A DNA stretch of 64,000 bases from Platynereis dumerilii (GCA_026936325.1 JAPTHN010000101.1:982001-1046000), one strand, 5' to 3'. Shown: positions 35,137 through 45,515, numbered from the stretch's first letter. The notes: a model not told the origin generated them from the letters alone. Translations and numbers: made by a program.

Positions 35137-37764
35137 CTACAACTGCCAAGGAGAGCACCCCTTCCCCCTTATCTTTCCTTTCTTGGCTGTGTTCACTCCC
35201 ACCTGAGAGGGCTCCGCCTCGTTCCAGGGTGACATCGCAACCTTGGATACAGGTGATTGTGCGTTCGGTTGAAAAATTTCCACGTCATCTTCTATCGTCC
35301 GAAATAACTGTTCAGTTGATCGTAAACAATGTTGGGTGATTGAGGTTGGTACGCCACCAATCAAAGGTGCTGTTTCCAGTTTGCCCATCCTTCTCAGTGT
35401 CCTCATTCCACTTGCTCTCCCACAAAAGTCTTTGTCTGCGACTCTGGATCTGGGGTACTCCACCTTCCTTGGGTCTGATAATGCTGTCCTTTGACATGCG
35501 TGAGCTGACTCCGAAGGCACTGCAGATGGAAGGATGCTCTGGTCTGAGTGTCCTCTATTTATGCATGGCACTCTGTTTAGATGGTCGATTATGGCTTCGC
35601 TTTCTGTAGTTTCTAACAGTACTCCAGCAGCCGGATCCATACGTTCAGCAGCCGGGACAGCGCCCCTACTACTCCAGCTCGCAGTCTCTGTTGCCTCTCC
35701 ACTTGGAATATGTTGTCTGACACCAACAATAACTATTGCTTGGAAGTACTGACAAACTGCAGCAGCAAGAGTCGGATCAGAGTTTTCACTCCTCCACAAC
35801 TCCGAAGTGGATACATTGACCCTTTGAAAAGTGTTTAGTGTCGACTTGTCAGGACTTGGCACCAGCAGCGTGGGCAGAGCATACACCCTGCCTGTTCTCT
35901 CATTAAAGCCTTTCTCCTCGATTCTGGTTGGAGAATGTTTCGCCCTTTTCTGGCACCATCTGATCTTCCTTGGTTCAGATGGCACTGGCCTCGAGTACGA
36001 GTGCCATAAGTCAAAAGATGTCCCAGATAGATGGGTGAGATGGGAATTTTGTCCTTCATGTATGCACTCTGGAGAAACTTCAGCAGTTGGATCCCGCTGT
36101 CCCACAGCTTGGGTAGCACCACTGCTCCTCCAACTTGCGGTTCTCGTAACCTCTCCAAGACTTTCAGTCTTACTCTCAGCTCTTTCCACTTTACCAGGTC
36201 CAGGTTGTTTCTCACAATGACCAGTAACAACATGAGCAGCTTGCAGAGTGGTGGGGCCTTCTTGTACATACGACGGGTTGCTTGAATCGCTCAATCCAGA
36301 CATCACAGTCGTGGGATCTCTCCGTCCCACTGTGACTCCGGCAGCTGTAACTAGAGCAACAAGGTCACCATACATTGCAGGAGTCCGGCTCAGGACACTC
36401 GTCAATCTTGTGACAGTTGAGAGCCCCTCCTCCTGGCATCTGTGTTCGCCTCTATTGGGTTTACTCCCATACGAGAGATTGTTATCTCCTCCAGTTTGAG
36501 GAATCTTGATCAGGGGATCCCCACATGCCACGAGTTCAGGGGATTCCCTGGGGCTAATTGGGATTTCACAATCCGCCCAGACAGCCACACCTTTCCCAGC
36601 ACTCTCTTTGATACGTGTTTGGGACAGCCCCATGTTCTCGATTACAGGTGATCCCAGCTGACATTGCTCCAGTCCTTCTTCAGTGACTCCAGAAACTGGT
36701 GGCTTGCTATCTCCACCCTCCAGGATTTTGGGTGCCCTCAGTTTACCCAATGCATACTCCGGTTTACCCATGGTACCTTCCATCCTGTGTCGAGCACGTT
36801 GTTGCCAGAGTGGGTGTTTGTTGCCACATGTGGCAACCACTTGCTGATCTTGGCAATATCCCACCTCCGAGTACACCTGCAGTCCAGCCATTCCGGATGC
36901 TCTAGTTACTCCCTCCATCTTGTGTTTGCCCTGAACAGCTAGCTGAGTGTTTGGTTGTGCGGCACCACCAAAGACGTAACCAACTGGAGGGACATTACTT
37001 CCCTTCCGGCCTTGTTCTGCTTCCATGGTGGGGTTACTCCCGCTTTCTACTAGGCTGTGGGGTTTACTCCCATCTGCGTAATCACTGCCCTCCTCCCTTC
37101 CAGGATTGTTAACTTGGTGATTATCATGGTCCACATGTTTAAGAGACTCACAGATGCCAATTAGGTCATTGCACCCCAGTGACCCATTAACTGACTTCAG
37201 TGACTTCAATCTTGCAGCCCTGGTCTTCACAGTATCGCCATGGACATGTCCTCTGGTATCGCCAATGCCTGGCAGCTCTGTCAGAATCCCAGCATTTCCA
37301 ATTCCCTTTTCTTCTACCAACTCGACTGGCCGGCTGGTTGGGTCTACACCACAACAAATAGCACAATCAGCTGCAGGGATATCATTTCCCTGTCTGCCTT
37401 GTCTTGAATCCTCTTTGGTGGGTTTACTCCCACCAATTAGGAGGGCTTCCTTGGGCTGAGGAGTCTCAAAGATTGGGTCCTCCCTCCCCATACAGGTAGG
37501 ACTAGGAGACTCAACACAGGGACCTATACTGGCTGTGAACATCGCAGTTTCCTTGGTGGGTTTACTCCCACCATTCAAGAGGGCTCCTTGGGATTGGGGA
37601 GTCTCGAAAATAGGGTTCTCCCTCCCCTTACATGCAGGTGACTTATCAGAGGGACTCTTACTGCCTGTTGCCGTGGCTGTTGGGCCCAGCTTTTCCTTGG
37701 CATAGTAAGCATCCAGAGCAGCAAGCACTTGCTGCAGAATTTCATCAAATCGGGATTCAGCCAT
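35137..37764 (-). CDS. Unknown 875-residue protein, repeat-rich, no recognised domain
   Basis: A single open frame starts MAESRFDEILQQVLAALDAYY, a short amphipathic N-terminus, and continues as a probably disordered Gly/Ser/Pro/Glu/Thr-rich chain. Two ~26-residue repeats sit near the start (GRENPIFETPQ... and GREDPIFETPQ..., each ending GGSKPTKE), with weaker GSKPN/GSNPT echoes later. The last third contains a diverged two-copy repeat (EVTRTASWRSSGATQAVGQRDP against EATETASWSSRGAVPAAERMDP). There is no zinc knuckle, RT, protease or membrane segment. A length of 875 codons without a stop is strong evidence for recent coding constraint or a young element. Placement between a promoter cluster and a LINE-like tail suggests an ORF1-type protein of a mobile unit; a host gene is the alternative. 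Confidence 0.6.
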   Translation of the reverse strand: MAESRFDEILQQVLAALDAYYAKEKLGPTATATGSKSPSDKSPACKGRENPIFETPQSQGALLNGGSKPTKETAMFTASIGPCVESPSPTCMGREDPIFETPQPKEALLIGGSKPTKEDSRQGRQGNDIPAADCAICCGVDPTSRPVELVEEKGIGNAGILTELPGIGDTRGHVHGDTVKTRAARLKSLKSVNGSLGCNDLIGICESLKHVDHDNHQVNNPGREEGSDYADGSKPHSLVESGSNPTMEAEQGRKGSNVPPVGYVFGGAAQPNTQLAVQGKHKMEGVTRASGMAGLQVYSEVGYCQDQQVVATCGNKHPLWQQRARHRMEGTMGKPEYALGKLRAPKILEGGDSKPPVSGVTEEGLEQCQLGSPVIENMGLSQTRIKESAGKGVAVWADCEIPISPRESPELVACGDPLIKIPQTGGDNNLSYGSKPNRGEHRCQEEGLSTVTRLTSVLSRTPAMYGDLVALVTAAGVTVGRRDPTTVMSGLSDSSNPSYVQEGPTTLQAAHVVTGHCEKQPGPGKVERAESKTESLGEVTRTASWRSSGATQAVGQRDPTAEVSPECIHEGQNSHLTHLSGTSFDLWHSYSRPVPSEPRKIRWCQKRAKHSPTRIEEKGFNERTGRVYALPTLLVPSPDKSTLNTFQRVNVSTSELWRSENSDPTLAAAVCQYFQAIVIVGVRQHIPSGEATETASWSSRGAVPAAERMDPAAGVLLETTESEAIIDHLNRVPCINRGHSDQSILPSAVPSESAHACQRTALSDPRKVEYPRSRVADKDFCGRASGMRTLRRMGKLETAPLIGGVPTSITQHCLRSTEQLFRTIEDDVEIFQPNAQSPVSKVAMSPWNEAEPSQVGVNTAKKGKIRGKGCSPWQL

Positions 37765-38168
37765 GACAACCAGTGCTTGCAGCCTTAAACAGATCTGCCC
37801 TCTGTGTTATTAACAACACTGGAAACAAATAGAGCTTGAAACAGGCCCAAACCTCCACTAGCAGATTCAAATCTCAATGTCAATGGCCGATCAGCTGATT
37901 TCTGTTTACAAACAAACAGAGCTGTCAAAAACGAAATCCACAACACAGGTACACTATACAGCGTATCCTGTGACTCAAATGTGAGATGATGATACTGACA
38001 GTAAGTATCACTCCTGACACCAAATGTAGAAGCGGTAATTATACCTATTCTATCGGTGGTAAGAGCAGTAGGTCCTTTCTTGTCAGTCTCTGGTGTACAT
38101 CTAATTGAGAGTGGGTTTCCCGCGCCGCTCTGCGCATGCGCGGCGCTCACTTCCGGTCCCACGCTTCC
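36043..38168 (-). repeat. Tandem unit 1 of a 2.1-kb direct duplication
   Basis: It aligns end to end with 38218-40353 at an offset of about 2185 bp and differs at roughly a dozen positions by eye. The unit covers the promoter cluster, the 5' UTR and about the first 570 codons of the unknown protein. A 49-bp spacer (38169-38217) separates the two units. Confidence 0.9.
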
Positions 38169-39949
38169 CTCTCGGGGTCGTATGATCCAGGAGGCCCACT
38201 GGGAGTATGTCCCAGGAGGAATTTTGTCCTTCATGTATGCACTCTGGAGAAATGCTTCAGCAGTTGGATCCCTCCGTCCCACAGCTTGGGTAGCACCACT
38301 GCTCCTCCAACTTGCGGTTCTCGTAACCTCTCCAAGACTTTCAGTCTTACTCTCAGCTCTTTCCACTTTACCAGGTCCAGGTTGTTTCTCACAATGACCA
38401 GTAACAACATGAGCAGCTTGCAGAGTGGTGGGGCCTTCTTGTACATACGACGGGTTGCTTGAATCGCTCAATCCAGACATCACAGTCGTGGGATCTCTCC
38501 GTCCCACTGTGACTCCGGCAGCTGTAACTAGAGCAACAAGGTCACCATACATTGCAGGAGTCCGGCTCAGGACACTCGTCAATCTTGTGACAGTTGAGAG
38601 CCCCTCCTCCTGGCATCTGTGTTCGCCTCTATTGGGTTTACTCCCATACGAGAGATTGTTATCTCCTCCAGTTTGAGGAATCTTGATCAGGGGATCCCCA
38701 CATGCCACGAGTTCAGGGGATTCCCTGGGGCTAATTGGGATTTCACAATCCGCCCAGACAGCCACACCTTTCCCAGCACTCTCTTTGATACGTGTTTGGG
38801 ACAGCCCCATGTTCTCGATTACAGGTGATCCCAGCTGACATTGCTCCAGTCCTTCTTCAGTGACTCCAGAAACTGGTGGCTTGCTATCTCCACCCTCCAG
38901 GATTTTGGGTGCCCTCAGTTTACCCAATGCATACTCCGGTTTACCCATGGTACCTTCCATCCTGTGTCGAGCACGTTGTTGCCAGAGTGGGTGTTTGTTG
39001 CCACATGTGGCAACCACTTGCTGATCTTGGCAATATCCCACCTCCGAGTACACCTGCAGTCCAGCCATTCCGGATGCTCTAGTTACTCCCTCCATCTTGT
39101 GTTTGCCCTGAACAGCTAGCTGAGTGTTTGGTTGTGCAGCACCACCAAAGACGTAACCAACTGGAGGGACATTACTTCCCTTCCGGCCTTGTTCTGCTTC
39201 CATGGTGGGGTTACTCCCGCTTTCTACTAGGCTGTGGGTTTTACTCCCATCTGCGTAATCACTGCCCTCCTCCCTTCCAGGATTGTTAACTTGGTGATTA
39301 TCATGGTCCACATGTTTAAGAGACTCACAGATGCCAATTAGGTCATTGCACCCCAGTGACCCATTAACTGACTTCAGTGACTTCAATCTTGCAGCCCTGG
39401 TCTTCACAGTATCGCCATGGACATGTCCTCTGGTATCGCCAATGCCTGGCAGCTCTGTCAGAATCCCAGCATTTCCAATTCCCTTTTCTTCTACCAACTC
39501 GACTGGCCGCTGGTTGGGTCTACACCACAACCAATAGCAAAATCAGCTGGAGGGATATAATTTCCCTGTCTGCCTTGTCTTGAATCCTCTTTGGTGGGTT
39601 TACTCCCACCAATTAGGAGGGCTTCCTTGGGCTGAGGAGTCTCAAAGATTGGGTCCTCCCTCCCCATACAGGTAGGACTAGGAGACTCAACACAGGGACC
39701 TATACTGGCTATACTGGCTGTGAACATCGCAGTTTCCTTGGTGGGTTTACTCCCACCATTCAAGAGGGCTCCTTGGGATTGGGGAGTCTCGAAAATAGGG
39801 TTCTCCCTCCCCTTACATGCAGGTGACTTATCAGAGGGACTCTTACTGCCTGTTGCCGTGGCTGTTGGGCCCAGCTTTTCCTTGGCATAGTAAGCATCCA
39901 GAGCAGCAAGCACTTGCTGCAGAATTTCATCAAATCGGGATTCAGCCAT
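37785..39949 (-). pseudogene. Second, partial copy of the unknown open frame
   Basis: It carries the same N-terminus (MAESRFDEILQQ) and about two thirds of the 875-residue protein, then runs into the 5' leader of unit 1. It lacks the C-terminal third, and a few small differences from unit 1 mean it is not one continuous frame. It probably has no independent function, though its promoter cluster is intact. Confidence 0.6.
38116..38156 (-). promoter_or_regulatory. E2F/NRF1/ETS motif cluster (unit 1)
   Basis: Within 41 bp: TTTCCCGC (38116-38123, E2F consensus), TGCGCATGCGC (38131-38141, NRF1 palindrome) and ACTTCCGG (38149-38156, ETS core). It has no TATA box and is GC-rich in AT-rich surroundings. 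It lies about 350 bp upstream of the start codon at 37764. This is the classic make-up of a TATA-less metazoan promoter. Function is inferred from motifs only. Confidence 0.65.
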
Positions 39950-40353
39950 GACAACCAGTGCTTGCAGCCTTAAACAGATCTGCCCTCTGTGTTATTAACA
40001 ACACTGGAAACAAATAGAGCTTGAAACAGGCCCAAACCTCCACTAGCAGATTCAAATCTCAATGTCAATGGCCGATCAGCTGATTTCTGTTTACAAACAA
40101 ACAGAGCTGTCAAAAACGAAATCCACAACACAGGTACACTATACAGCGTATCCTGTGACTCAAATGTGAGATGATGATACTGACAGTAAGTATCACTCCT
40201 GACACCAAATGTAGAAGCGGTAATTATACCTATTCTATCGGTGGTAAGAGCAGTAGGTCCTTTCTTGTCAGTCTCTGGTGTACATCTAATTGAGAGTGGG
40301 TTTCCCGCGCCGCTCTGCGCATGCGCGGCGCTCACTTCCGGTCCCACGCTTCC
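38218..40353 (-). repeat. Tandem unit 2 of the 2.1-kb direct duplication
   Basis: The upstream copy (in the sense of minus-strand transcription). It ends exactly where LINE-derived sequence begins at 40354. Very high identity to unit 1 indicates a recent duplication or ongoing gene conversion. Confidence 0.9.
40301..40341 (-). promoter_or_regulatory. E2F/NRF1/ETS motif cluster (unit 2)
   Basis: The exact counterpart of 38116-38156: TTTCCCGC at 40301-40308, TGCGCATGCGC at 40316-40326, ACTTCCGG at 40334-40341. It is 12 bp from the unit boundary, so the cluster sits at the extreme 5' end, as expected for a self-contained internal promoter of a retroelement. Confidence 0.65.
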
Positions 40354-40736
40354 ACACCATCTAGGCTATGAGTATAAATTTTACTTTTGAAATTATATTT
40401 CATACTATTAAAGCAAGCTTGAAACCTGTACCTGATAGAATACCTTGCGAAGTCATGTCTCACAGCAGGCAAGCGAAAGTCTGTATGTTGTCTTGTCCGA
40501 TGATGATGGAATTCTTCGTTTTTTTCAAAGATAGTGCTAAAGTAATTTGGAAGCAAGTTGTTCTCATATTTAAAACAAAACTTTAAGTCGTGTACCACAA
40601 GTATATCACTTACTTTTAATAATTTCAGCCGCTTAAATAGTGGTTCTGTGTGAGCTGTATAGCAACTATTTGTAATTAAACGGACTGCCCTTTTTTGTAA
40701 TTTATAGATTCTAGAAACCTTAACACTAGTACACAA
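40354..40736 (-). pseudogene. LINE ORF2 C-terminal remnant (CR1/Jockey-like)
   Basis: The minus strand encodes YKLQKRAVRLITNSCYTAHTEPLFKRLKLLKVSDI and then FKYENNLLPNYF, about 125 residues in all. LQKRA-x-R-x-I, aH-T-x-PLF-x-x-L and NN-x-LP-x-YF are typical of the region beyond the RT in CR1/Jockey-type LINEs. The 5' part is missing. The frame runs directly into the promoter-bearing unit at 40353, giving an abrupt junction. Confidence 0.75.
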
Positions 40737-40980
40737 AGATCAATCCACCAACTCGGATTGGTCTACATTCAAGAATGAGAGTATGACATTTAAATAATTT
40801 TGAACATATTTGACTTAATTTTGACACATAAAATCCAAATATTTTCTAACACAATGATATTGGTAGAAAATAGTCCAACATCCAATAAAATACAAAGCAT
40901 ATTAGTGTGGGGGGGGGGAGTGTTATTCCAGTTCTACCATCGTTTAGTTGACAGCACAAATAAAACTGGTTATTTATAAG

Positions 40981-41687
40981 GTAGAATTTTCAGCCATGTT
41001 GTACCTGTCAAAATCTAAAAGATATACCTGGTTCTTGCCAAATAGATTATGAGAAATCTAATTAGGCCACAATAGATAAATTATCAAGTTTGTTGGGGTG
41101 GGTTAAATAGAAGAATGAGAGGGTGTTAGATTTAAATGGCAATTTCAGAAATCTTAAAAATAATTTGGAAGGATATTTAAATTACAGTGACCAATCTTTT
41201 TGCAAAGAACACTCTGAAATTATACAGGAAGCAAAGAGTGTATTAATCTGAGGCAGTCCCACCCTTTATTTGCTGTTTATATAACCAAATCTGGCTGCTG
41301 GAGTAGGATTAGATACAAGAATTAGGCAGATTTAGGGCGATTTTAGTGAATTTGACCATCGGTCTTCATAAATGTAAATTAGCCATAGCAATATCACATG
41401 ATACACACACTGTATCACAAAAGTAAGCTAAGAAATGGATTCTGCAGGTCAGAAAACCCCAAAAAAGTGGTGTTGCATGAAATTATAACTTGAAAATTAA
41501 GGAAAATAGACAAGCGAGAGTGAGAATGATGGCCATTTTGAAAAACGCCCCCTAGTGGCTATTCGCAGTAAAATCCGAACGTCCACCTGTGTGATATTGG
41601 AAGCTTGGACACTAAGCTACAAGATTCAATCATCAAATTCTCTGCGGCTCGCATTGTATACGGGGTTGTAGGTCAGAGCCAGGACTA
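40981..41687 (-). repeat. Inverse copy of the 24.0-kb repeat family (copy 1)
   Basis: It begins GTAGAATTTTCAGCCATGTT and ends GTCAGAGCCAGGACTA, the inverse of TAGTCCAGGCTCTGGCC at 24036. It is a direct copy of 42491-43203. Confidence 0.8.
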
Positions 41688-42135
41688 CTAGGCTGGGGTC
41701 ACCTCGGTGGAGGTATTAAATTTTATATTCTATACAAGGCCGGGGGGGGGGGGGGTCACATCCTGGGGGAGCTTGCAGAAATTTTTTATTTTTGCTAGTT
41801 ATGTTTCTAGGCTGGTCACCTCGGAGCGAGGTTATTTAAAAATTTTGGATTTTACAAGTCCCGAGGGGGGGTCACCCCAGGGGATACTCGCAAAAAAAAA
41901 AAAAGTTTATTTCTGCTAGATAGGCTGGGGTCACCTCGGGGGGGTATTGAATTTTATACAAGGCCCGGGGGGTCACATCCAGGGGGGTACTTGCAGAAAT
42001 TTTTATTTTTGCCAGTTATATTTCTAGGCTTGGGGTCACCTGGAAAGGAGGTAATTTTAAAATTTTAGATTTTTAAAGTCCTGCAGGGGGGGTCACCTCT
42101 GGGGGGGGTGTCCTCGCAAAAAAAAAAGTTTTTGC
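41688..42135 (+). repeat. G-rich tandem array, ~115-bp unit, four copies
   Basis: Units start at AGGCTGGGGTCACCTCGG-like words near 41690, 41811, 41928 and 42028. They alternate GGGGGTCAC runs with AAATTTT stretches and A runs. G runs up to 14 bases could form quadruplex-type structures. Confidence 0.75.
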
Positions 42136-42490
42136 TTGTTATATGCTAGGGGCTGAAAGCAGAAGAATGACCAGTTAGCAGTGCACTCGCTGTAACTAGT
42201 AAAAAAACAACATTTTATTGAGTAGCCTACCTGTCGAGACAACTGAGATAGCGGGTATTTTAGCAGCCATCTTTCTTCATTTCTGGACTGCCAAATGTGA
42301 CCTTAATATTTCACTTAAGAGTTATAAAATTTGGTTCAGGTCTACGCCTGTGGGTATTGATTGGGAACATGACAATAAATTCAAGATATAGGCCATTTTG
42401 GCAGCCATCTTTCGAAGTTTCGTCATTCTTGAACTGTCCATTTGTGACCTTAATATTCCGCTTATTTTAGAGTTATGAAATTTGGTACAA
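42136..42490. other. No recognisable feature; small internal similarity
   Basis: CAGCCATCTTTC occurs twice (about 42268 and 42402) with similar surroundings, a weak ~140-bp tandem repeat. No gene. Confidence 0.4.
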
Positions 42491-43203
42491 GTAGAATTTT
42501 CAGCCATGTTGTACCTGTCAAAATCTAAAAGATATACCTGGTTCTTGCCAAATAGATTGTAAGAAATCTAATTAAGCCACAATATAAATTATCAAGTTTG
42601 TTGGGGTGGGTTAAATAGAAGAATGAGAGGGGTGTTAGATTTAAATACCAATTTCAGAAATCTAAAAAATAATTTGGAAGGATGCAGCTGCTTACAGTGA
42701 CCAATCTTTTTGCAAAGAACACTCTAAAATTATACAGGAAGCAAAGAATGTATTAATCTGAGGCAGTTCCATCCTTTATTTGCTGTTTAGGCCTATATAA
42801 CCAAATCTGGCTGCTGGAGTAGGATTAGATACAAGAATTAGGCAGATTTATGGCGATTTTAGTGAATTTGACCATCGGTCTTCATAAATGTAAATTAGCC
42901 ATTGCAATATCACATGATACACACACTGTATCACAAAAGTAAGCTCAGAAATGGATTCTGCAGGTCAGAAAACCCCAAAAAAGTGGTGTTGCATGAAATT
43001 TTATCTTGAAAATTAAGGAAAATAGAATGGCGAGAGTGAAAACGGCGGCCATTTTGAAAAACGCCCCCTAGTGGCTATTCGCAGTAAAATCGGAACGTCC
43101 ACCTGTGTGATTTTGGAAGCTAGGACACTAAGCTACAAGATTCAATCATCAAATTTTCTGCGACTCGCATTGTATACGGGGTTGTAGGTCAGAGCCAGGA
43201 CTA
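42491..43203 (-). repeat. Inverse copy of the 24.0-kb repeat family (copy 2)
   Basis: It matches 40981-41687 in direct orientation and the block at 24036-24740 in inverse orientation. It ends with AGGACTA next to the hAT MITE flank at 43209. Confidence 0.8.
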
Positions 43204-43216
43204 TGGTGGATATAAG

Positions 43217-43625
43217 CAGTGGTCGAAATAAGGGGGGTCAAGGGGGTCTTGACCCCCCCCCCCAATGCTCTTGGGACCCCCTCAAATGCATTTTTCAGAA
43301 GGACCCAGAGGGGGTCATGAAACCCCCCCCCCCCCCCAAATAGTGAATTTGGTAGGAGGAATAGGCATGAACCAACAAGTAAAGACTAATCAGCAAATTA
43401 CTACCTCTTGTGATTTATATACATCACCAATAGGGTTTTTTAAAGTAATTTTCAGAGATAAAACATGCATATATAGTGCTTGGAATTCATTTTTAGAGCA
43501 TCTGAAACACTCCGGCTTTTAAGCGCTTCTGTCGTCCCGCGGAATTCCGGCTACAACAGCTTCAACTCTTCGGGCCTTGGAACTTGAAAGACCCCCCCAA
43601 ATAACATGGGCTATTTCGACCACTG
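43217..43625. mobile_element. hAT MITE, 409 bp, with 8-bp TSD
   Basis: It starts CAGTGGTCGAAATA and ends TATTTCGACCACTG. Flanking GATATAAG is at 43209-43216 and 43626-43633. G-run and C-run segments lie inside the left half. A truncated relative with the same left flank is at 23977. Confidence 0.85.
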
Positions 43626-43633
43626 GATATAAG

Positions 43634-44138
43634 TTCACCACGAAGGGCCCACCGCCACCGGGTGGATTACTCAATACTCAATCATCCCTACCGGCTAATA
43701 TTGCAGTTAAATCTAGGCTTGCTTGATCACTGCTGGCCAAGCTCTACACTCATTCCCTGGGCATCCCACTCACCCGAACAGTGCACCTACCCTTCTTTTC
43801 CTCTCCTATCCTTCTCATTCATCTATATTAACATGTCAATTGTGTCTAATTTACCTTTGCACTATCAGCCGTCAGGATTCCCAGCGTCGTATGTTTTTGC
43901 ATCCATGTCAATCATGCACAGAGTGCGCTGCGGGCAATCCAAAGATCCAGAATTTTCGCGCCGTTTCATCTATGCATTCACGGCAACCACACTCCCAGGA
44001 AACACTCTGATTCTCTGTCTATTTACTGTGTCACTGTGTCTTATGCTAATTCTTTTGTTCAATGAGATTAGACTTGACTCAATCGCACTTAATGTGTCAT
44101 TGTGACAGACTGTGTCAAGTGCAATTTACCTTCACACC
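43634..44138. other. No gene recognised
   Basis: A 147-codon plus-strand open frame (43662-44105) contains hydrophobic stretches but no start context, splice border or family signature. I do not call it a gene. Confidence 0.35.
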
Positions 44139-44222
44139 TCTCAATACACAATCTCATAGCTGAGCCTCAATACACAATCTCATAGCTGAGCCTCAATACA
44201 CAATCTCATAGCTGAGCCTCAA
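44139..44222 (+). repeat. 26-bp minisatellite, about three copies
   Basis: CCTCAATACACAATCTCATA plus GCTGAG repeats three times with essentially no differences, then degenerates. Confidence 0.9.
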
Positions 44223-44765
44223 TCACAGAATTACCCAATTAAATCATCCCTCTCACCTTCACTCTCTTTTGTTACATTATTGCACCTCACATGACTCATG
44301 AATCGATTAATTAATATAATATTATTATCAATAAATACATACACAGATACATAGACAACAACTTCAAACCTAAATCTCACATTATTCCACCACTGCTACT
44401 TACCACTTTCTTTGTCATGAAATTCCTCTATGACATTGTATACACATTGCATACATCATGCATACCAAAAATAACAAAATTCCTGCACATCTCATTCATT
44501 TCTATCTGTTCACATATATATGTTTCATATATGTTACATTCACAGACATTGATGCAGAGAAATAAACATAAAAACCTTTCTTTCATAAATTTTTCACCAT
44601 GGGCAATTTCTAGTTCTCAATAATGGAAATTGGGAAACGTGTGAAGGCACGTCATCAAAGCTGGTGCTGTTCTGAGACACCCACTGTCAGTTGGCTGAGA
44701 CTTTTCATGGAGTAGGGAAGATCTTGTATTGAGATGCCTGTGGCATAGATGCACTGAAGAAAATA

Positions 44766-45513
44766 CACTTCAACCTCTCTATTACGACCACCAGTGGTTC
44801 CAAGCCAAAGTGGCCGCATTAGCGAGGTGGCCGTAATGAAGAGGTTATTTAGAGTATCTAGCCCTATAATCAAATCAATTTGAAAATGCGTAATCATGAC
44901 GTTTTCTAGTTGAAACTTGAAGTTGATACATTGACAAAAACAATCTCATTTTTGTCATGACCATGACTTACAATCCTGGTGTAGTGTTCAAAGATGATAA
45001 TGACTATTGAGAGTAGATGGGGTAATTAACAAATACTGACAAATTTCAATTGGTGGTTGTTATAATTGAATTTCGGAAAACTTGTGAGTCAGAACTTGCC
45101 CCTCAATGCCAATCAGGGACCAAACTTGAGTTACTTAGCCTCAATCTATGCAATTACTGATTGATGTTGATTCAATAGTTGCATTCTCAAGTGCGCTTAA
45201 CAATTGGTCACTTCATGTTGGTTGCCATTCATTGAAAGACTAATTATTAAGCAAACACACGGCCAGACAGAGCGTCGCCGATACGCATTTCTGCTTGATA
45301 CAACAGTACCAGCTGCTTTTTACCCCACTGTCCATAATAGGTGAGGTCAGAATGGCCTCTTTATGCCCCAGAAATAGCCCGTATTTGCGAGCTGGCCGTA
45401 TTAAGGAGGTGCCCGCATTATAGAGGCTTTATTAATATTTGGTTCCAGGCCAACATGCCCGTAATTGTGAGGTGCCCGTTTTAGTGAGGTGGTCGTAAGG
45501 TGAGGTTGAAGTG
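44766..45513. mobile_element. pogo/Tigger-like MITE, 748 bp, TA target
   Basis: Starts CACTTCAACCTCTCTATTAC and ends with GGTGGTCGTAAGGTGAGG then TTGAAGTG, flanked by TA (44764-44765, 45514-45515). Similar GGCCGTAATGAAGAGGTT-type words recur inside each end. No transposase is present, so it is non-autonomous. Confidence 0.75.
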
Positions 45514-45515
45514 TA

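Noticed and set aside
34694-35206. 170-codon plus-strand frame
   Set aside because: Lies antisense to the probable 3' UTR; low-complexity repeats such as LTEILTEILTA and no domain.
35340-37459. Plus-strand open frames opposite the 875-codon frame
   Set aside because: Short, overlapping, without motifs; shadows of the minus-strand frame.
43662-44105. 147-codon plus-strand frame with hydrophobic stretches
   Set aside because: No family signature, splice borders or coding bias visible; probably chance in T-rich DNA.
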